NCBI GenBank assembly: GCA_031763025.1
Contig: JASSKH010000040.1
Coordinates: 1,501,001-1,565,000, forward strand
Length of the DNA stretch: 64,000 nucleotides
Source of the DNA: Macrocystis pyrifera
Taxonomy: Eukaryota > Sar > Phaeophyceae > Laminariales > Laminariaceae
Reading direction: 5' to 3'
This document shows, one piece after another, positions 57,480 to 64,000 of the stretch. Below the pieces are notes generated by a model. It saw only the letters and a program-made list of their open reading frames with translations. It ran no database searches and was not told the DNA's origin. Every line of letters begins with the position of its first letter. Position 1 is the stretch's first letter. The position numbers were made by a program, and so were the translations under genes.

Positions 57480-59740
57480 TAAAGATTCTTAATGTTGACC
57501 ATCTGCCTCCATACCTCGGTGACACCTACAGGTTGTCATCTTTGTTCAAAGCTCTAAGACGGGCGGGAAGCAAAACTTAAACAACATTTTGCCACAGATC
57601 ACAGCAGCAAATTATGACCGTTGCCGGGACCGTTCGGTTCCCAACCAGATTTCTGTACGCTCAAGTTTATGCCCATCTGGCCTTGCTGTCTCTCTTGAAT
57701 TAAAAGCTTCAATACCAGTCCTATTTCGCTCTCTCTACTCGTGTGTATGTCCGTATTAGACATGCCTCCCCAGGTTTCTACGTGTAATATCCCAGGTAAA
57801 AATTTTCACGTCTATCATGTTACTAAACCACTTCTACTATATCAGGAGTACAACGACTGAAACTTTAGCTAATAATAGTAATAACATATCTTTAGTACAA
57901 CGAATAAATCAGCTGTAGATGAGAGGAGCCAGTACCAAACGAAATAGGGCTGAAAGAGACACACCCCATTGGTGCACATACGTACAAGGGAGAAGACATA
58001 CATTTGCCGCGTACATGTCGTCAGAGCTGCATATCCTCTCTCCCCCCCCAACCAAATCTAAATAATCCTTTTCGCTACGTCTTTTGTGTATCAACATCTA
58101 ATATTTGCTACAGATGCACGCAACATGTGTGCAGGTCTACAGAGATCTTCAACACATAGGTAAAGATATACAGACGCAGCAATGCGACCTACGTGGAGAC
58201 GTCAATTTACCATCGACGTGCGTGACAAAAAAAACGTGCTCAGTCGGGAATACGCGTACTCTATTCTAGAGTGGGGCCCGGTCTAGCGCTGTCCGTATTG
58301 GAAATGGCCGCCCCCTCGCATGCTGCCGGGGACGTTGCCCTTGTCGGCGTAGCCTGCCCCCTCGCCGCTGCCGTTCTAAGCGCTGGATCCTTCCGTACTG
58401 GGTTTGACGTCGTCTTTGTCTATCGACTGAGGCCTTTGAACCCTTTGAGTACTGCCCTGCTGTACATGTAGCTACTCACTAACCCGGTGAACGGAAAGTC
58501 AACCGATTTTGACGCTGTTGAAGTCGCTGATAGGGTTCCTAATATCGACTGGGGCATTTGAACCCTTTGAGTACTACGCTGCTGTACATGTACCTAAGTT
58601 TGGACCCTAACTCCAAGTGTTTCCTCCGTGCTATGGGAGGGTAGTTCTCACGGACACATGTGCCCAATGCCCAACCTAGAATTTCCCCGAATGCCAATAA
58701 CGAAACGCTAACGGCGCGTGAGTTTGCGAACGCGACGCGAGCGTGTAGGTGTTGAGCGTACAACACATCCCTGTTATTGCTGTCGGTGTTCGAATATGGG
58801 GTGATCCGCCTTATCATCAGAGAGGAATGATGATAGATGCACTAAATTTCATGGTACCGAATGCCGAGAAACATACTGTGATTGATCATACAGCTGTAAT
58901 CCAGGTGACTATCTCTGATCGCAACGATGGCACAATAACAGAGACAGTCCAATGAGAGGCAAGTCGACACAGAACCCCTGCTTACGAGAAGGATATAGCT
59001 CGATACGGCCACGCATTTAGTACGACGGACCAGGCTCCTCAACCCAATGTCGGTGAGATACAGATGATAGTGTTTTGCTCTACGTTCTCGTGATAATATC
59101 TAGGCTTTGAGATTGTTCACGCGTTTCAGGCAATATACAGATACTCGGCGTCAGGCGCACAGGAGGTACATAGGAAGAAAGCTTATACCAGGTATCTTAA
59201 CGTTTGAATACCCACATGTAGGAAGGAATAAGTTCATATGCAAGTCGCTACACCACGCACAGGTAGACGTTTGTGAGACCCTTGACCGAGATGGAACGTA
59301 ACGAGCTTTGGTATGATCTGCGCAACCTGACAGGGTACCTTGGTATTGTTCGCTCCAAGTATAATGGCCGAGTGTTAAAAGAACGAAACGAGAGGTGTGA
59401 TAGGCAGTTTCCGTTCTGAGGGGGTGTTTATCACCACCTTTCTTAAACTATTTCCACAAAAAAACGTTATGCGAGGGGTACGATCAGGAAGTGGTTGTGG
59501 ATGAATGCCGTTTTATTGCGCATGATTGATTTTAGCCTCAAAAAGTCGCACGAGTGGACAGTTAGCTCTGCGCGTCAGGTCGCTTTTATAGCCGGTACCA
59601 GCAATATCGGTGTCCATTGACCGTTGTGCGCAGAGATTAATTTCGTTTTTTTCGACTAACTATAACGAAGAAAACCGACAGCAGCCGTTATCATTTTTTT
59701 CATTGGAGACCAACAAGCTTAGAAGCATTTCAGGAGACCA
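57480..59740. other. Unassigned stretch
   Basis: No gene is supported. One ~45-bp segment with TTTGAACCCTTTGAGTACT and CTGCTGTACATGTA occurs twice (about 58432-58472 and 58556-58596). Confidence 0.45.
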
Positions 59741-59744
59741 AGAA

Positions 59745-60190
59745 TTAAAAAATAGGGGAAAACCTTCGCATGGAACATAAAAAGCTAGGATGAGCAGCAG
59801 CAACAGAGAGCGCAGCAGCGAGAGGAGAAGGAGATTTAAGGTGGCGATCCATCTCCTTCGACAGCTTCGCCATCCTCACCACCTCCGCCCACCTCCACCC
59901 CTCCTCGGCTGCCAGTGCCGCTAGTGCTGCACGCGTTTCTTGTGCATCCGGTGTTGACGCTCCCAAGAACGTTTGCTGCAAAGTCGCAGCCGCTCCTCGG
60001 TTCCCAATGGCAATTTTCGCTCCTCGGCTAGACTCTCTCGGCCGATTACCGAGCTTCGGTGTCAGCAGCACATTTGGCCACAGCGTCGTCGCGTGCACGG
60101 GCAGCACCATCAGGGTTGTCGCTCTAAAGCACGATAGTCGCGGCGCTCCGCCATGTTTTCGGCGCGCTTGTCTCTGCCCGCTTCTCCAAT
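59745..60190 (-). other. Unassigned coding-like stretch, possibly decayed
   Basis: A 121-codon minus-strand frame (60110-59745) includes TPDAQETRAALAALAAEEGW and RMAKLSKEMDRHL, compatible with a helical protein. Just upstream another frame reads MAERRDYRALER, and a third reads DGAARARDDAVAKCAADTEA, so protein-like character changes register. It may be a worn piece of a repeated gene or transposon. No family is recognised. Confidence 0.25.
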
Positions 60191-60344
60191 TATGTTCCCC
60201 GTACGGGCGAAGAGCTCCTCGTTTTTTTTTTTCAAAGCGTCCTGTAGTTCGTTCTTGTTTTTTTTTCTTGTGTCAGGTCGTGTTTCCTCTGGTAAAATGT
60301 TCTAACTTAGAATCGCCATCGGCTGATATGAAGAAGAATCGACG

Positions 60345-60850
60345 CTACAGAAACCTAATTTGTGGTATGCCGCAAACGGATAAACAAAAAATCATTCCAA
60401 TCGCCGCTCTTCTTACCACAGTCCAAGGGCAACACGGCCGAAAGGAGGGGCGCTGCAACATCAGGCCGACGCAGATGAATCGAGGAGAAATGTTGATGAC
60501 CGTCCGGACGAAGGTCAGGACCACCGCTTTTTTCAACACCGTTTGAGGACAACACTGAGGAAAGGAGAAGAGCTGCAACATCGAGCCGACGGCGACGTGC
60601 GGAGGTGGAAGGCGTACGCGCTACAGCGGCCCATGACCGTTAAGGCCGCTGGGCACCGTCGCTCATGTGCGCCAGGCTTGGGGGGTGACCGAGGAGGAAA
60701 GCGCACACGCTGTCGTCGGGATAGTATCGGGGTGCCGGCTTTGTGCCGAGGATGGTTATGCGTCGGGCAGGGGCGGTGTTACAGCGAATGGCACCAGGGT
60801 AGGAGGTTCATAGCGCTGCGACTGTCATGACCAGCGATATGAGGAGGACG
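60345..60850 (-). mobile_element. Truncated LTR-like element with two 120-bp minisatellite units
   Basis: On the minus strand this mirrors 62107-62660: two units with GCTGCAACATC at 60451 and 60571 (plus-strand view), then a segment with AAAGCGCACACGCTGTCG, then the first ~75 bp of the LTR-like repeat (TGTTACAGCG at 60777). Similarity stops near 60850, so most of the LTR-like part is missing. Confidence 0.65.
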
Positions 60851-61542
60851 CTTCCGTTCGCTAGACGTTTCTCATTGTACTTTTCTTCAACAAACGTTTC
60901 TGCGTAAGTTAGAATCCATTTGACACTCTGAAGTTTGTCCAGATGTCTTTAGTCTCTTGGTACGGATGCCACGTTTTGAGGTATTGACAGAATAAAAAAA
61001 CAACAGCTATGAAAGATCGAGTAGTTCGTCGAAACTCATATTTTCCAGCTTCCACGCTGATTCCTCGCAAGCTGTCTGTGTGTGATACTACACGCTAGTC
61101 CTTTGCAAGCTGTGTGCGATACTTCGGTCGCATGTACTACGGGTTTTATATGATGTATGCCTTTCTTTTGGCGATGATCTCAAACTTCTCTGCATTGAGA
61201 GTAGGTATCCCTTGCGAATGTAGAGGTCATTTGATGTATAGGTTCCACACCTCGGATAACGTATCACTTAACGTTTTATGTTAATGTTAGGCGTCAGCGA
61301 AAATAAAACGTAGCATCACGTTCCTACGGGTAACTACTTTGTGGATTTGTGATAACATAGTATTAGTGTGTTATGATATTGGCGGGCGATCGCGTAACAT
61401 TTTGTCAGAGTGCTACCTTGATCTCGTACTGACCGCAGTATGTGTGTTACGGTGTTGGGGTATGCAGCCCGTAGCGAGTAAAACTATGTTAGCGTGTTCA
61501 CGGAATTCCTGGTGGCTATCGCAACACACGTTGAAGGGATAA

Positions 61543-62106
61543 TGTTACAGCAGGGTACAGCTCTCAGACCGTAAAAAGGACCTGCGTTCGTTAGATCTCT
61601 GAGGCCGGCTCACCTGTTGTTTGGGAGTTCGAGGAAGTGCCTTCAAGCAGTAATGATCGGGTCATGCAGAACGTGGATCGATGCAATGCGATAGATGCAA
61701 GCAGTCAGCGTGAACACTCAACGAAGCACCACAGACACGATGACGGGCACGACGGGCACGGCAGGGCCCAAGGGGCTGGGGGTCGATAGGACAGGTATCA
61801 CAGATCACTTGGCTTTGACTTCCTTTCTTCACTCTTGGTGGTGTTTAGTAAACACCGGGTGGTCCCGGAACCTCGTTACTGGCTCTGTACCCGAGACCGA
61901 AGGCGTTCCCACACCGGGGATCCTCCCTGCCCCTATAAGATCCGCCCAGAGGATGCTAACCAAAGCTTGCCCTCTGCCTATCGAATAGACCCGACGCGTG
62001 ACCCTGATCAGGACAGTGGTCTCGCGCCGTATTATCCTCCCCATAGCGCTGGTCACGACAGTCACAGCGCTATGAACCTCCCTCCCTGGCGCCACCCGCT
62101 GTAACA
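61543..62106 (+). mobile_element. LTR-like repeat, copy 3
   Basis: At 564 bp it runs from TGTTACAGCAGGG to CCGCTGTAACA, with the best-preserved TGTTACAG/CTGTAACA inverted ends. It is nearly collinear with copies 1 and 2, including GGGATCCTCCCTGCCCCTAT, which copy 2 lacks. It is followed by the same downstream segment as copy 2. Confidence 0.7.
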
Positions 62107-62850
62107 CCCCCCCTGCCCGACACATAACATTGTCGGCACAAAGCCGGCGCCCCGGTGCTAGCCCGGCGACAGCGTGTGCGCTTTCCTCCTCGGACACCCC
62201 CCCAGACCGGCGCATATGAGCGACGGTGCCCAGCGGATATTACGATCATGGACCGCTGCAGCGCCTGCGCCTTCCACCTCCGCACCTCGCCGTCGGCTCG
62301 ATGTTGCAGCTCCTCTCCTTCCCTTAGTGCTGCCCTCAGACGGTGGTAAGAAGAGCGGCGGTCTTGACCTTCGTCCAGACGTTCTTCAGCATTCCTCCTC
62401 CATCCATCGCCGTCGGCCCGATGTTGCAGCGCCCGTCCTTTCCGCGGTGTTGCCCTTGGACGGTGGTACGAAGAACGGCGGTCCTGACCTTCGTCCAGAT
62501 GTTCTTCAGCCTTCCTCCCCCGTCTATCGCCGTCGGCCCAATGTTGCAGCGCCTCTTGTTCCCGCGGTGCTGACTTTGGACGGTGCTGAGAAGAGCGGCG
62601 GACCTGACCCTCGCACAGTCTTCACTTGCAATTGCCTGCGCCACATCTGTCTAACACGCTTGGAGCATGTACTCATCTGCGAAAAAAACATGTTTTCTTC
62701 CTGGCTTACCTGCATCTGAGGTGGGGGTTCCTCTCGAAGGCCTTCGTCTGCACTTTGACAATATATATATCTGCGGGCTTGACTTGTCAAACCTGTTATA
62801 ACGGTTCACCGATCAGTATTCCAATATACTCACGTACTTGTTTGTATCGA
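62107..62850 (+). mobile_element. Segment following LTR-like copy 3, with a 120-bp minisatellite
   Basis: ATGTTGCAGC begins units at exactly 62301, 62421 and 62541, a 120-bp period. Each unit carries GACGGTGGTA(A/C)GAAGA-like and GGTCCTGACCTTCGTCCAGA-like words. The following TAACACGCTTGGAGCATG and CTGGCTTACCTGCATCTGAG match the tail after copy 2. Because 120 is a multiple of three the array stays open in several frames on both strands, which makes long but probably meaningless open frames. Confidence 0.75.
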
Positions 62851-62929
62851 TGTGGCAAAACTTCACGCTTCCTTGCGAATGTGGAGGTCGTTTTATGTAT
62901 ACGTTCATCACGGGCTGTAGGAAGTTCAT

Positions 62930-63210
62930 GGGTTCTTTCTACTCCGGGCCAAAATTATTATTCGAGTGACTTAGGTCGTTTCAAGGTACTGACGTTCACC
63001 CCACATCGACTTGCTGGCACTAGCCAAGGTAAATATTTGATTCCGAGTTAAGTAAGTGTTTGTGAAGCTACTGGCGTTTGCGCCACCTTTATTCGAGTGA
63101 CCTAGGTCGTTTCAAGGTACTCCACATCGACTTACTGGCGCTAGCCAAGGTAAATATTTGATTCCGAGTTTAAAAGTGTTTAAAGGTACTGACGTTTACG
63201 CCACCCCCCC
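62930..63210 (+). repeat. Two tandem ~120-bp units
   Basis: ATTCGAGTGAC(T/C)TAGGTCGTTTC, then CACATCGACTT(G/A)CTGGC and GCCAAGGTAAATATTTGATT, occur from about 62957 and again from about 63091. The remaining sequence to 64000 shows no gene or repeat that I recognise. Confidence 0.75.
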
Positions 63211-64000
63211 AGCACGGACACTGTCCACTCGTGAAACTTGTTCGTGCTAAAATCAATCACGCGTCTTAAAACGGCATTCGTGCAGACCTACTTCCAAATC
63301 GTACGCCTCGTATGCTTTTTTTGCAAGTAGTTGCAGCAAGGTGAAGAACAAACACCCCCCCAGAACAGAAACTGCCCACCACCTACTGGCATTCCAATCA
63401 CACCTGTCGATTCGTTCCTTCAACCCTCGACCACTACGCTCATGTTCATGGTGTCATTCATTTGCGATTGGTACGGGATGATATGCACCATATCGAATAG
63501 CTCGTTAATACGTTTCTCTCACCTACCGATACGGCACTATTTCGTACTTGTTTGTTTGCTCCAGTCGCGATGTATTTTAGTTTTACAGCCTGTTCTGTGA
63601 CCACCGGTGGGATTTCAGGAGTTTGAGCTACTATTGTTATTGTGTGACAACATCACACGAAATGCGTACTACAATAGTATGTATTTGACCACCCCACATT
63701 CTTGGAGTTACAGCGTTTACCTGCTGGTCAGATTCGATCTCGGACAACCCAATCTTCAGATGATACTTACGCAAGGGGTGGACCTAACAACAGGTAGTGT
63801 ATTCTTCAAACCAAACCGATCTTGAAACCCCTCTACGCCCACCGACCATGCAGCGTTTCTTCGTACGCGTTTGCTGATTTTTCACACCAGGTACCTTATA
63901 TTTTTTTTCGTTACGTAGTTATGTATGTACGATACAGATATATCATTGATTTCCATCCTATTTGTTATCTTCGCCCTTTTTTCTCTATCCCTCCTACGTA

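Noticed and set aside
58271-58471. 66-codon Ala/Val-rich frame resembling a membrane segment
   Set aside because: It is short and overlaps a duplicated 45-bp segment; there is no supporting context.
62174-62719. 181-codon open frame over the 120-bp minisatellite
   Set aside because: The period is a multiple of three so several frames stay open on both strands; the repeat explains the frame.

Overview
The window looks like nuclear DNA of a photosynthetic stramenopile, most likely a brown alga or close relative. This is inferred from two host genes whose N-termini both read as a signal peptide followed by a transit-like region, with a phenylalanine at the expected cleavage point (an ASAFAP-type motif). 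That is the plastid-import code of algae with a secondary red plastid. The genes have GT-AG introns, some very long, and are surrounded by many generations of transposable elements.

Only two host genes can be rebuilt with confidence, and they diverge from a 257-bp shared intergenic region (12876-13132). On the minus strand is an organellar-type tyrosyl-tRNA synthetase of seven exons (12875 down to 3349). On the plus strand is a three-exon plastid GDT1/UPF0016 cation transporter (13133 to 24644). Splice phases agree at every junction in both genes. One extra base in an A-run disturbs the synthetase frame just before its GDPSGK segment.

The introns hold most of the local repeats. Synthetase intron 2 (6.6 kb) carries a hAT-like non-autonomous element with an 8-bp target duplication, and two head-to-head copies of a ~0.84-kb inverted-repeat element. 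One of those copies is split by a ~1.02-kb CAG-bearing element. Transporter intron 2 (9.3 kb) carries another copy of the 0.84-kb family, a perfect hairpin, a microsatellite and unassigned coding-like remnants on the minus strand.

From about 24.6 kb onward I see no intact host gene. The region holds several copies of an LTR-like repeat (28.5, 30.4, 60.8, 61.5 kb), some linked to a 120-bp minisatellite; a 5'-truncated LINE (about 35.3-36.84 kb); a 12.8-kb LTR retroelement fossil bounded by a GTAC duplication (37604-50384), itself hit by two DNA transposons; a Ty3/gypsy chromovirus fossil (about 52.2-56.1 kb); and several tandem arrays. The first 1.5 kb holds the C-terminal end of another retroelement reverse-transcriptase protein. 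All identifications are by eye, without database searches.
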